From positions 1 to 64,000 of the forward strand of contig CANMPP010000005.1 of the NCBI GenBank assembly GCA_947499735.1: a stretch of DNA of 64,000 nucleotides. The letters run 5' to 3'. Source of the DNA: an uncultured Pelagimonas sp. (GTDB taxonomy: Bacteria > Pseudomonadota > Alphaproteobacteria > Rhodobacterales > Rhodobacteraceae). A program made the translations under genes and the position numbers. How positions within the stretch are numbered: the first letter of the stretch is position 1; each line of letters opens with the position of its first letter. The notes under the pieces were generated by a model. That model saw only the letters and a program-made list of their open reading frames with translations, searched no databases and was not told the DNA's origin. Positions 16,615 to 24,390 of this stretch are shown piece after piece.

Positions 16615-18686
16615 TATCCCAAGAACCCTTTTCTCTCTAGCCCGTAGAAAGACCCAAGCGAACTACGTTGCGCATGGCTTAGAACCAAACCATCCGGTTT
16701 CATGTCAAAGCTGCTCAACCGAGAGAAGTAGCGTTTTGCTTTGTGCAAAGGGGATCCTTGTCGCACAACAAGCACCAGTTGGTCCGCAACCGGCGACATC
16801 AGCGAAACGGAAGAACCCGCCGCAACGGGCGGAAGCGAGATAATGATTTCATCAAAATGCAAACGGAATTGATCAATCACATCTGCAAATTTGTTAGATG
16901 CCAACACGTCCAATGGATCGTTTTTGGTAAATCCTGCCGGAATGACCGCCAAGTTATGTTCGGTATAGGCCGGAATAAATGGCGGCGTCACACCTTTTGC
17001 CTCTAGTAAGCTGGCAAGGGTTGTCACCTCGGACCCTTCTAATTCTGGATCATTTAATGGAGCGTTTTTTAGATCCGCATCGATCAAAAGCACTTTACAG
17101 GTCTTTAGTTTCGCAAGGTTCAAAGCCAGCGCAGATGCAACTGTAGGGCCACCATCCCGTGATATCCCCCCCAAAAACGTGGTTATACGCGCGCCTTGGT
17201 GAAACGCCGTATTCTGAAACAGGCGGGTGCGCATTTCGCGCAGCGCTGTTTGCGCCAAGTCACGCCTGACCAAATTCCGTTTTTGTAAGACGGATGGATG
17301 TGCAGGCATGCCCAGTTGGGGCAAGGCCATGACAGTGGATACTTCAACCAAGCTGCCGCAATCTGTCGGCAGTCGCAGATTCGGCCATAATAGCATTTTC
17401 ACCAAAACCGCCAGAGCAGCCAGAAAGCCACCCGCAATCGACGCGCCACCAAGCAGGCGTAGCCATCGCGGGCCCGAAGGTTCCAGCGGTACGGTTGCAG
17501 GGCGCAACGTTTCAACTTGTGAATTGATCAATCCATATTGCAGGCTAGTCTCACGCAAACGTATCGAAAACTGCTCATGCAATTCTTCGCTGCCATCTTG
17601 CAGACGTTGCAGCTCTTCCAATTTGTTCAGATCGACAACCCGCTGCGATAGGGCCGCTTCCAACCGCGCCAAAGTTATGGTCAGGTTTCCTATCTGTGCG
17701 TCCAAACTGTCGCGACGCTCAATCAGCGCTGCGCGTTCGGTTAACTGGATCGCACTATGATTAGTACGCTCTGTCGACTGATCGGCATTTTCCAGATTTA
17801 CAGACGAAGATTGGTTGAAATCCCCAATGCCTGGCGCGTCTGGAATAACCAACGCATTACGTGCATTCGTCAAATCAAGCATACGCGCGCGCATTTCACG
17901 AATTGCCCGGGTTTCTGAGGCCAATTCATCTTCGTTGACGTTCTGAATATTCGCTTTTAACGTTGTGATTTCCCGGTCCCGGACCAAGATTTCATTTTCA
18001 AACTTGTGAATTTCCTGCGTCAGCCAATCTGCAACTTTTCCAGTTTCACGCTGCTTTTCCAAAAGCTTTCGCCCGATATAAGAATCCGTCAAAGCATTCG
18101 CGATCTCAGCAGATAATTGAGCATCCTCAGCTTGGACCTGAACACGAAGCAAATATGAATTACTTACCAACCGTGCATCAATCATAGACCTTAGATGCGA
18201 CAAAGCCCGCTCTCTGCGGGATTCTGGCGACGCTTCCCTTGAATCCGAAGGAAACAGCTTATTCTTCAGAAAGCTTATATATTGCGCAACCGCACTGCTT
18301 TTTGAAAACTCGGGGTGATTTTCCAGATCTAAATTTTCGATCACTTCCGAAATCAGCGCATCTGACTTTAAAATCTCAAGTTCTGTATTCAAGAGCAGGT
18401 TATCTAACGGCTCAAAACTGAGAATATGGTCAACATCGACCGCATTGATCTGCTCTGGGACAAGACGCAAAACAGAATGGGCGCGATAAATCGGTTCGGA
18501 AACGAAAACAAGATAAACAACCGCCAATAGGAATGAGACAAATCCCGATAAAACCAAAACGAATTTTGCACGCCATAGGTAATTGATAGCGTCCAGCAAA
18601 GACACTTCGCCATCCGCCAATTCAGTACTGGCTTGCGCATAGGCATATGGTTTTAATGGGACTTGAGGCGGGTTATGGAAGTTCAA
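16614..18686 (-). CDS. Wzz/Wzc-like chain-length protein with degenerate BY-kinase domain
   Basis: Built like a polysaccharide co-polymerase with a bacterial tyrosine kinase domain (690 residues): N-terminal membrane helix (about 36-56), long periplasmic coiled coils (about 200-400), second helix (about 420-440) and a cytoplasmic P-loop-fold domain. The ATP site is broken. Walker A reads GGISRDGGPTVAS, with Pro514 where the lysine belongs; Walker A' VLLIDADL (532-539) is kept; Walker B reads IIISLPP, with Ser617 in place of Asp. No C-terminal tyrosine cluster is present. It likely sets chain length or bridges to the export channel without kinase activity. The start is TTG 18686 behind AGGGGAG, 4 bases after the sugar transferase stop. 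Confidence 0.85.
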   Translation of the reverse strand: MNFHNPPQVPLKPYAYAQASTELADGEVSLLDAINYLWRAKFVLVLSGFVSFLLAVVYLVFVSEPIYRAHSVLRLVPEQINAVDVDHILSFEPLDNLLLNTELEILKSDALISEVIENLDLENHPEFSKSSAVAQYISFLKNKLFPSDSREASPESRRERALSHLRSMIDARLVSNSYLLRVQVQAEDAQLSAEIANALTDSYIGRKLLEKQRETGKVADWLTQEIHKFENEILVRDREITTLKANIQNVNEDELASETRAIREMRARMLDLTNARNALVIPDAPGIGDFNQSSSVNLENADQSTERTNHSAIQLTERAALIERRDSLDAQIGNLTITLARLEAALSQRVVDLNKLEELQRLQDGSEELHEQFSIRLRETSLQYGLINSQVETLRPATVPLEPSGPRWLRLLGGASIAGGFLAALAVLVKMLLWPNLRLPTDCGSLVEVSTVMALPQLGMPAHPSVLQKRNLVRRDLAQTALREMRTRLFQNTAFHQGARITTFLGGISRDGGPTVASALALNLAKLKTCKVLLIDADLKNAPLNDPELEGSEVTTLASLLEAKGVTPPFIPAYTEHNLAVIPAGFTKNDPLDVLASNKFADVIDQFRLHFDEIIISLPPVAAGSSVSLMSPVADQLVLVVRQGSPLHKAKRYFSRLSSFDMKPDGLVLSHAQRSSLGSFYGLERKGFLG

Positions 18687-18690
18687 AGGG

Positions 18691-19356
18691 TTAACTCCCC
18701 TTGTGCGACGTCACCGTCACAAATGTACGCCACAACAGCCATAGATCCATACGTATTCCAGCATGATCGATGTACTCTAGATCAGCGGACACTTTAGAGC
18801 GTGTCGCCTCAATACCCTCGGCATAGCCAACTTCAACCTGCGCGAGGCCACTGATACCAGGAACCACCCGATGCCTATCAGCATATCCCGGGATCGTTCG
18901 AACATATTCGACAGCATGATCGTACATATCTGGACGCGGGCCGATAAAGCTCATTTCGCCACGCAGGACATTTATGATTTGCGGCAATTCATCCATGCGG
19001 CTCTTACGCATGAATTTCCCAAACTTAGTAATTCTATCATATTCAAGGGTGCCATCAGCAGTACGTGCAAGACCTGTACTTGGTGTCATCGTTCTTAGCT
19101 TGAGAATATAAAACGGCTTTCTACTTTTACCCATTCGCTTCTGAACAAAGATAACCGGCCCTTTATTAAAAAACGGATTCAGAATAATAGCCACTACAAT
19201 AGACACAACAAGGAATGGGACCAAGGCAACACTCAGACCAATATCCACAATCCTTTTGAAAATCGGATAAATATATATCTTCCGATTTATCTGTATATTT
19301 ATATTGCCATTCGACCGGCTTAAATCGGCGCGATTTGCGCTGTACTTGTAAATCAT
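18691..19356 (-). CDS. Undecaprenyl-phosphate sugar-phosphate transferase (WcaJ/WbaP-like)
   Basis: Initiating glycosyltransferase of the bacterial sugar transferase family (about 221 residues). One membrane-inserted helix lies at about residues 30-55, followed by the family core: KRMGKSRKPFYILKLRTM, SRMDELPQIINVLRGEMSFI and GPRP, then PGISGLAQVEVGY. It transfers a sugar-1-phosphate to undecaprenyl phosphate and so starts each repeat unit. The frame extends to a TTG at 19386, but ATG 19356 has GGGGGA directly upstream and is preferred. It is the first gene of the eight-gene leftward operon; a 16-base palindrome lies about 60 bases upstream. Confidence 0.92.
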   Translation of the reverse strand: MIYKYSANRADLSRSNGNINIQINRKIYIYPIFKRIVDIGLSVALVPFLVVSIVVAIILNPFFNKGPVIFVQKRMGKSRKPFYILKLRTMTPSTGLARTADGTLEYDRITKFGKFMRKSRMDELPQIINVLRGEMSFIGPRPDMYDHAVEYVRTIPGYADRHRVVPGISGLAQVEVGYAEGIEATRSKVSADLEYIDHAGIRMDLWLLWRTFVTVTSHKGS

Positions 19357-19386
19357 AATTTCCCCCACACTCCAAGGAAATATCAA

Positions 19387-19926
19387 AAATCCCTCTTAAC
19401 AATGCGTATATTTCGCAATTATTTGCGAGTGCGAAGTAATTAAATATTTTATAAAATCGAAATATGTCCCTCAATTAAAAATGCAAATTAAAGAAATTCT
19501 TTGTGGAGTAATGTGGGTTAAAAAATCTCAAAACTAGTGAAACACTTATGCCACCGAAATACGACTTACCCTAGGTCAATATGGTGCGATTTATAATTAA
19601 ATCTGATCAGTGCGAACCAGCTAAAAGCAAGCGAACTGCCTATTTTCAAACAAAGTTTTTCTCTAGATCGATCAAAATCGCGTTGAACGCACGGCGGCAG
19701 ATTATCTACGGATTTAGCTGCTTAAATGCATTCTGGGCGCAGGTCATGAGGCAAAGTTTCCTCTCCCCCATACCCTCGGTTAGAAAGTGCGGGCCAAACA
19801 CCACAGCACCATTTTTTGCCCACCCAAATCTACAAAAAACTCAACGCTTTCCAACTCAAGAAGGGACCAAACCCTTCATTGAGCTATCGAATCGTCTCGT
19901 GATTGGCCGCGCCAGCATAGTGGAGA
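19387..19926. other. Intergenic region upstream of the EPS operon
   Basis: About 540 bases without a convincing gene. The half next to the operon (19387-19620) is very AT-rich and should carry the operon promoter on the minus strand. A plus-strand open frame at 19581-19940 has no ribosome binding site and no protein-like composition. The only clear structure is the palindrome at 19413-19428. No terminator with a U-tract was found for the neighbouring NfeD gene because that gene points the same way and ends elsewhere. Confidence 0.5.
19413..19428. promoter_or_regulatory. Palindrome upstream of the EPS operon
   Basis: TCGCAA, four bases, TTGCGA: a perfect 6+6 inverted repeat in AT-rich DNA 57 bases upstream of the first start codon of the polysaccharide operon. 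A further GCGAA at 19431-19435 pairs with TTCGC at 19412-19416. This geometry suits a dimeric repressor or activator; no regulator is known from sequence alone. Confidence 0.35.
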
Positions 19927-20217
19927 TCAGTATTCATTGATGTCATCCTCTGGTTCACCAACCTTCGCCGCGGACGGTTTGAACGTTGCGCGCAACCCTA
20001 GCCAAGCCAGCAACGATAGGGCCCCAAAGATCAAGAACGCGGCAGGCATTGATCCGATCAATCCTGCCGAAAGCCAGAAAATCGCACCAACGATCAGTGC
20101 CCCTATGCCAAACCCCAAGAGGATGAAGCCGGGCACGAACATCTCAAGTATGACCAAAACGACCCCGGCTATCATCCAAAGCGACCAATGCTGCCATAGT
20201 GCGATATCTGTCATCAC
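19927..20217 (-). CDS. NfeD-like membrane protein
   Basis: A short NfeD family protein (96 residues): three hydrophobic helices with the family signature LVILEMFVPGFILLGFGIGAL. Short NfeD proteins are usually encoded next to an SPFH/stomatin partner and are thought to assist it in the membrane. Here the start overlaps the stop of the SPFH gene by 4 bases, matching that partnership. The soluble OB-fold domain seen in longer NfeD proteins appears to be missing or very short. Confidence 0.87.
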   Translation of the reverse strand: MMTDIALWQHWSLWMIAGVVLVILEMFVPGFILLGFGIGALIVGAIFWLSAGLIGSMPAAFLIFGALSLLAWLGLRATFKPSAAKVGEPEDDINEY

Positions 20218-21101
20218 GACCGTCCTCTCAGCATTTTAAACGCATCCGCAAACGCATCCAGAGCATTGGCCGGCAAAACCACAGTCTGACTGCCAGCGCC
20301 GTCGCCCAGCTTTGTCAGGGCTTCGACCTGCTTCAACGCAACTTGGTACTGCGCGGCCTCGATCCCGTTTTCCCGGATCGCCTCAGCAACGACCTTTGTT
20401 GCATAAGCCTCGGCATCGGCCGATACCCGGCGCGCTTCAGCTTCTTTTTGCGCTGCATATAATTCGGCATCCGCATGCAGCTCGACCGCGCGACGCTGAC
20501 CTTCCGCTTCTGTCACCTGTGCACGACGGGCCCGTTCCGCATTCAGCTGCTGCAGCATGGCATCCCGTGTCGCCTGATCCAAATTCACATCCAGAATTTC
20601 GGCGCGGGTCACTTCAATACCCCAGTCGTCTACGGCATCTTCGACGCTGACCTTGATCTGGTCAATCAACTGTGCACGGTTGGATTGCACTTCATCCAAC
20701 TCCATTTTACCGATCTGTGCACGCACGATACCAGCAACGGTTGTTGAAATCGCGCCATCCACGTCTCGGATCCGGTAAACTGTCTTTTCCGGCTCAAGAA
20801 TACGATAGAACACAGAGGTTTCCACCTGAACCAACACGTTGTCAGACGTGATTGCATCCTGCGTCGCATTGGGTAATTGCCGCTCAAGGATGGACATTTT
20901 GTGCCGCACCACATCCAAAAATGGGATGATAAAGTTGATACCTGGCCCCAGCACAATGCGGAAACGGCCGAACCGTTCAACCACATATTTTTCCGATTGC
21001 GGCACAATGCGAACCGCTTTCAGAACCGCTATGATGATGAATGCAGCAAGCACCAAAACAAACAGGTTTCCGCCTAAGACTGCTAAAATGAGATCTTCCA
21101 T
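20214..21101 (-). CDS. SPFH/band 7 protein, QmcA/stomatin-like
   Basis: About 295 residues: one N-terminal membrane helix, then the SPFH domain starting VRIVPQSEKYVVERFGRF and a coiled-coil tail rich in Ala, Glu and Arg (EAEGQRRAVELHADAELYAA). Stomatin-like proteins form oligomeric membrane microdomains and often modulate membrane proteases. The frame can be read from TTG 21119, but ATG 21101 fits the GGAGGGG ribosome binding site. Paired with the NfeD gene in one leftward operon. The precise client is unknown. Confidence 0.9.
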   Translation of the reverse strand: MEDLILAVLGGNLFVLVLAAFIIIAVLKAVRIVPQSEKYVVERFGRFRIVLGPGINFIIPFLDVVRHKMSILERQLPNATQDAITSDNVLVQVETSVFYRILEPEKTVYRIRDVDGAISTTVAGIVRAQIGKMELDEVQSNRAQLIDQIKVSVEDAVDDWGIEVTRAEILDVNLDQATRDAMLQQLNAERARRAQVTEAEGQRRAVELHADAELYAAQKEAEARRVSADAEAYATKVVAEAIRENGIEAAQYQVALKQVEALTKLGDGAGSQTVVLPANALDAFADAFKMLRGRS

Positions 21102-21222
21102 AAGATCATACCCCTCCAAGAACTGTTTGATTTAGATATAGGAAATCTTTGTCTCGTTTTTAAGATCACGGTGCCGTTATTGGGCGATTGCTGCGTCCGG
21201 AACAAGAGAATAAAGTAGGAAC

Positions 21223-22503
21223 ATGACCACATCCGTTCCTTCCATAGCCCTCTGCCGCGATTGTTTCACCCAAATGAACGGACCTGCGCTGCCGAAACGG
21301 TGCCCCAACTGTGGAAGACGCAGGATCATCGCCCATGACGAGCTCTTTGATCTTTCGATCGCGCATATGGATTGCGATTCTTTTTATGCATCCGTCGAAA
21401 AGCGCGACAATCCAGACCTAGCGGACAAGCCTGTGATTATTGGTGGCGGGAAACGTGGTGTCGTATCAACCGCCTGTTATATCGCCCGCATTCGTGGTGT
21501 GCGATCAGCAATGCCCATGTTCCAAGCCATGAAACTGTGTCCAGACGCTGTTGTCATACCAGGGCGGATGAAAGTCTATGTCGATGTGTCCCGCCAAATT
21601 CGCAGCTTGATGGAAGAACTCACGCCGTCCATCGAACCTTTGTCTTTGGACGAAGCCTTTTTGGATCTTACAGGCACGGCCAAATTGCATGGGGCACCAC
21701 CGGCCGTCATGTTGGCCCGCCTGACGAAAAGAATGAAAGACGAAATAGGCGTGACGGGTTCAATTGGCCTGTCTCATAATAAGTTTCTCGCCAAAATTGC
21801 CTCGGATCTGGATAAACCGCATGGGTTTTCCGTTATTGGACAGGCGGAAACAGAACAGTTTTTGCGCCCCAAACCCGTGCGCATGATCTGGGGCATTGGG
21901 CCTGCCGCCCAAAGCGCGCTGGAAAAAGCCGGCATTCGCACTTTTGACGATTTGCTACGTTGGGACCAGCGCGACCTGACCGCCCGGTTTGGCGGAATGG
22001 GAGAACGGCTTTGGCACCTTGCACGTGGGCAGGATCGACGCTGTGTAACACGCAATGCTCCGGTCAAATCCATATCCAAAGAAACCACCTTTTTCGAAGA
22101 CACATCCGATCCCGAATTGCTGGACGGGCATATCTGGCGATTGGCCGAACAGGTTTCTGATCGCGCCAAAGCGCGCAGCAAAGCAGGGCGGGTTGTGACC
22201 TTGAAACTGAAACAGGCCAATTTCCAGACGCTGACACGACGCCAATCCCTTGGCGATGGGACGCAAATTGCAGATCGCATTTATCGCACGGCGCGCGCCT
22301 TGTTTGATCAAGTCGGCGATAAAGGCCCTTATCGTCTGATCGGCGTGGGCATTGCTGATCTGATTGACGAAAAACAAGCTGACGCATCTGGGGATCTATT
22401 GGACCCACAAGCCACGCAGCGCGCTAAGGCAGAAAAAGCAACAGACGACATTCGGGATCGATTTGGAACGGATGCCATTATGAAAGGCCGCGCTTTGCGG
22501 TGA
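21223..22503 (+). CDS. dinB: DNA polymerase IV (Y family) with N-terminal Cys4 knuckle
   Basis: Error-prone translesion polymerase of 426 residues, longer than the E. coli enzyme. The palm motifs are present: IAHMDCDSFYASVE with the first metal-binding Asp, and SLDEAFLDLT with the second Asp-Glu pair. The helix-hairpin-helix region includes KPVRMIWGIGPAA, and the little-finger domain follows. A 45-residue N-terminal extension has four cysteines (11, 14, 27, 30) spaced CxxC...CxxC, which looks like a zinc knuckle. I found no GTTC-N7-GTTC LexA box in the 100 bases upstream, so SOS control is not shown. Confidence 0.94.
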   Translation: MTTSVPSIALCRDCFTQMNGPALPKRCPNCGRRRIIAHDELFDLSIAHMDCDSFYASVEKRDNPDLADKPVIIGGGKRGVVSTACYIARIRGVRSAMPMFQAMKLCPDAVVIPGRMKVYVDVSRQIRSLMEELTPSIEPLSLDEAFLDLTGTAKLHGAPPAVMLARLTKRMKDEIGVTGSIGLSHNKFLAKIASDLDKPHGFSVIGQAETEQFLRPKPVRMIWGIGPAAQSALEKAGIRTFDDLLRWDQRDLTARFGGMGERLWHLARGQDRRCVTRNAPVKSISKETTFFEDTSDPELLDGHIWRLAEQVSDRAKARSKAGRVVTLKLKQANFQTLTRRQSLGDGTQIADRIYRTARALFDQVGDKGPYRLIGVGIADLIDEKQADASGDLLDPQATQRAKAEKATDDIRDRFGTDAIMKGRALR

Positions 22504-23328
22504 TCACCCTTTTAATTTGCCCTCTTTCGTTCCCAACGCATCGGCCAAAGACGCTTGTGCTGACCCCGGGCGCAAGGGTTTGGGTTGATCGGGGCCGGGC
22601 GCCCAGCCGGTCAAAACAATGATCTCAAATGTCGCAGGCACACGCCCATCTTTGTCAGAAAATTGCGAGGCGTAAATTTCGACCGCACGCATCAGCACGT
22701 CACGCCTTAGAAAACTGCGGCGCCGCGCGGCCAAAGCATTCCCTTCCCCCATCGCACGTAGATCCCGCATCAGGTGCAGCGGCGTTTCATAAGAGACCGT
22801 CAGCGGCATACTATCTGCAACTGGCAGCGCAAAACCGGCCCGCTGTAAAAGTCCGCCAAGATCACGAATTTCACCCATAGGAGCAACGCGTGGAGATATG
22901 CCGCCCATAACGTCAGCTTCTGCCTGGCCAAGGGCCACACGCAATTCATGCAACGTTTGACCGCCCAGTGTAAAACCTAGAAAAAACCCATCAGGCCGCA
23001 GCGCACGATTGCATTGGATCAACTGCCCAACAGGATCATCCGCCCAATGTAAATCCAAAGCATGGATCACCAAATCATGGCTATCACGCTCCAGTTCCAA
23101 CATTTCGCCATCTTGTGCATTTGTTTGATCTGGCAAAAACCCTGTCCAAACTTGTGGAAAAGGCGAAACGATCGCTGGGTTTGTAAAGGCCCTATTAACC
23201 ATCATTAAGCGATGCTGCGCCTCATCTCGCACGGTTTCATGCAGAAAAGGTGCCGTTGCCCGTGCACGATTGCGGCCCAATGCGGCGCGGTCTGTCAGTC
23301 TCGGCGGGGTGTCTGATGGCAATTTCAT
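22504..23328 (-). CDS. SAM-dependent methyltransferase (BioC/NDUFAF5-like)
   Basis: A class I methyltransferase-like protein of about 274 residues. After a basic N-terminus (RAALGRNRARATAPFLHETV, typical of this group), the Rossmann-like core has HDLVIHALDLHWADDP and LRPDGFFLGFTLGGQTLHELR, matching the 'methyltransferase domain' proteins of alphaproteobacteria that resemble BioC and the mitochondrial complex I factor NDUFAF5. The glycine-rich SAM loop is weak. ATG 23328 is preferred over a TTG at 23364 that would overlap comF further. Divergent from comF; the two starts are 7 bases apart. Substrate unknown. Confidence 0.75.
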   Translation of the reverse strand: MKLPSDTPPRLTDRAALGRNRARATAPFLHETVRDEAQHRLMMVNRAFTNPAIVSPFPQVWTGFLPDQTNAQDGEMLELERDSHDLVIHALDLHWADDPVGQLIQCNRALRPDGFFLGFTLGGQTLHELRVALGQAEADVMGGISPRVAPMGEIRDLGGLLQRAGFALPVADSMPLTVSYETPLHLMRDLRAMGEGNALAARRRSFLRRDVLMRAVEIYASQFSDKDGRVPATFEIIVLTGWAPGPDQPKPLRPGSAQASLADALGTKEGKLKG

Positions 23329-23334
23329 AGGAAG

Positions 23335-24084
23335 GTGATAGCAATCACACGGACCCAAGCACAACTCGGTCTCAAAAAGATCCTGACACTGATCTATCCG
23401 TCTCGATGTTTGTCATGCGGTGTCACGGTTGAAGATGACTTTGGCCTCTGCCCGTCTTGCTGGCCAAACACGCCATTTTCCGCAGGTTTGACATGCGATT
23501 CCTGTGCAACACCGCTGGCGGGGCAATCAGATGACATCGAATATTGCGATGACTGCATGACCGAACGCCCAAAATGGTCGAAAGCGCGGGCCGCCCTTAT
23601 ATATGAGGGCGTAGGGCGTCGTTTGGTTTTGGGCCTCAAACATGGGGACCGCTACGATATTGCCGCGCCCGCAGGAAAATGGATGGCCCAGCGCGCGCAG
23701 AGCATGCACATTGACGCGCCCTTGGTTTGCCCCGTGCCCTTACACCCGTTCCGCCAAATCAAACGCCGCTTCAATCAAGCATCCTTATTGTCAAAGGCCG
23801 TTGCGGCAGACATGAAGGCGGACCACTGTGTCGATGCGCTTTATCGTCGTATACGTACACAAAGTCTTGATGGAAAAACACGCGAAGAACGATTTGCTCA
23901 TCTGAAAGATGCCATTTCCGTGACAAAGTCACGTAAGGAATTGATAGAAGGCAGGAATATCCTTCTGGTCGACGATGTGATGACCAGCGGCGCAACATTA
24001 ACAGCCTGCACAGAGGCCTTACAACAAGGCGGTGCGGGCGAAATATTTGTCTGCGTTATGGCCCGTGTTGCAAGTCGACCCTAG
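23335..24084 (+). CDS. comF: ComF family phosphoribosyltransferase-like protein
   Basis: A 249-residue ComF protein: an N-terminal zinc-finger-like part with cysteine pairs (CLSCG, CPSCW, CDSC, CDDC) and a C-terminal phosphoribosyltransferase fold with ILLVDDVMTSGATL. ComF takes part in DNA uptake and recombination in competent bacteria, but many non-competent species have it and its reaction is not settled. GTG 23335 is preferred because AGGAAG precedes it. No other competence gene is close by. Confidence 0.9.
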   Translation: MIAITRTQAQLGLKKILTLIYPSRCLSCGVTVEDDFGLCPSCWPNTPFSAGLTCDSCATPLAGQSDDIEYCDDCMTERPKWSKARAALIYEGVGRRLVLGLKHGDRYDIAAPAGKWMAQRAQSMHIDAPLVCPVPLHPFRQIKRRFNQASLLSKAVAADMKADHCVDALYRRIRTQSLDGKTREERFAHLKDAISVTKSRKELIEGRNILLVDDVMTSGATLTACTEALQQGGAGEIFVCVMARVASRP

Positions 24085-24119
24085 ATAACCCTAGATACGG
24101 CAGCAAATCGGAGACACAC

Positions 24120-24377
24120 ATGCCCAAGATAGACATCTACACACAGCCTCTTTGCGGATATTGTCACCGCGCCGCACGTTTGTTGGACCAAAAAGGTGCG
24201 GCTTACACAGATATTGATGTGGTTCAGTCGCCAGAGCGCAAAGCAGAAATGATCAAACGCGCCAATGGTGGCCGTACGACACCGCAAATCTTTATCGGTG
24301 ATGTCCATGTCGGCGGTTGCGATGATCTATTTGCGTTAGAACGCGCTGGCAAATTGGATGTGCTGCTAGCCAGCTAA
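24120..24377 (+). CDS. grxC: Glutaredoxin 3
   Basis: Small thioltransferase (85 residues) with the dithiol active site CGYC at residues 12-15, the cis-proline motif RTTPQIFI and the glutathione-binding GGCDDL near the end. It reduces protein disulfides and glutathione-mixed disulfides in the cytoplasm. A CGGAG ribosome binding site precedes the ATG. It follows comF by 35 bases on the same strand and may be co-transcribed. It ends only 13 bases from the convergent MORN gene. Confidence 0.95.
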   Translation: MPKIDIYTQPLCGYCHRAARLLDQKGAAYTDIDVVQSPERKAEMIKRANGGRTTPQIFIGDVHVGGCDDLFALERAGKLDVLLAS

Positions 24378-24390
24378 TCTTCGACGCCTC

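Noticed and set aside
19581-19940. A 119-codon open frame in the gap upstream of the EPS operon
   Set aside because: No ribosome binding site, no domain, and it runs into the antisense of the NfeD gene.
21120-21222. Possible LexA box in front of dinB
   Set aside because: GAAC and GTTC words are present, but not in the GTTC-N7-GTTC spacing used by alphaproteobacteria.
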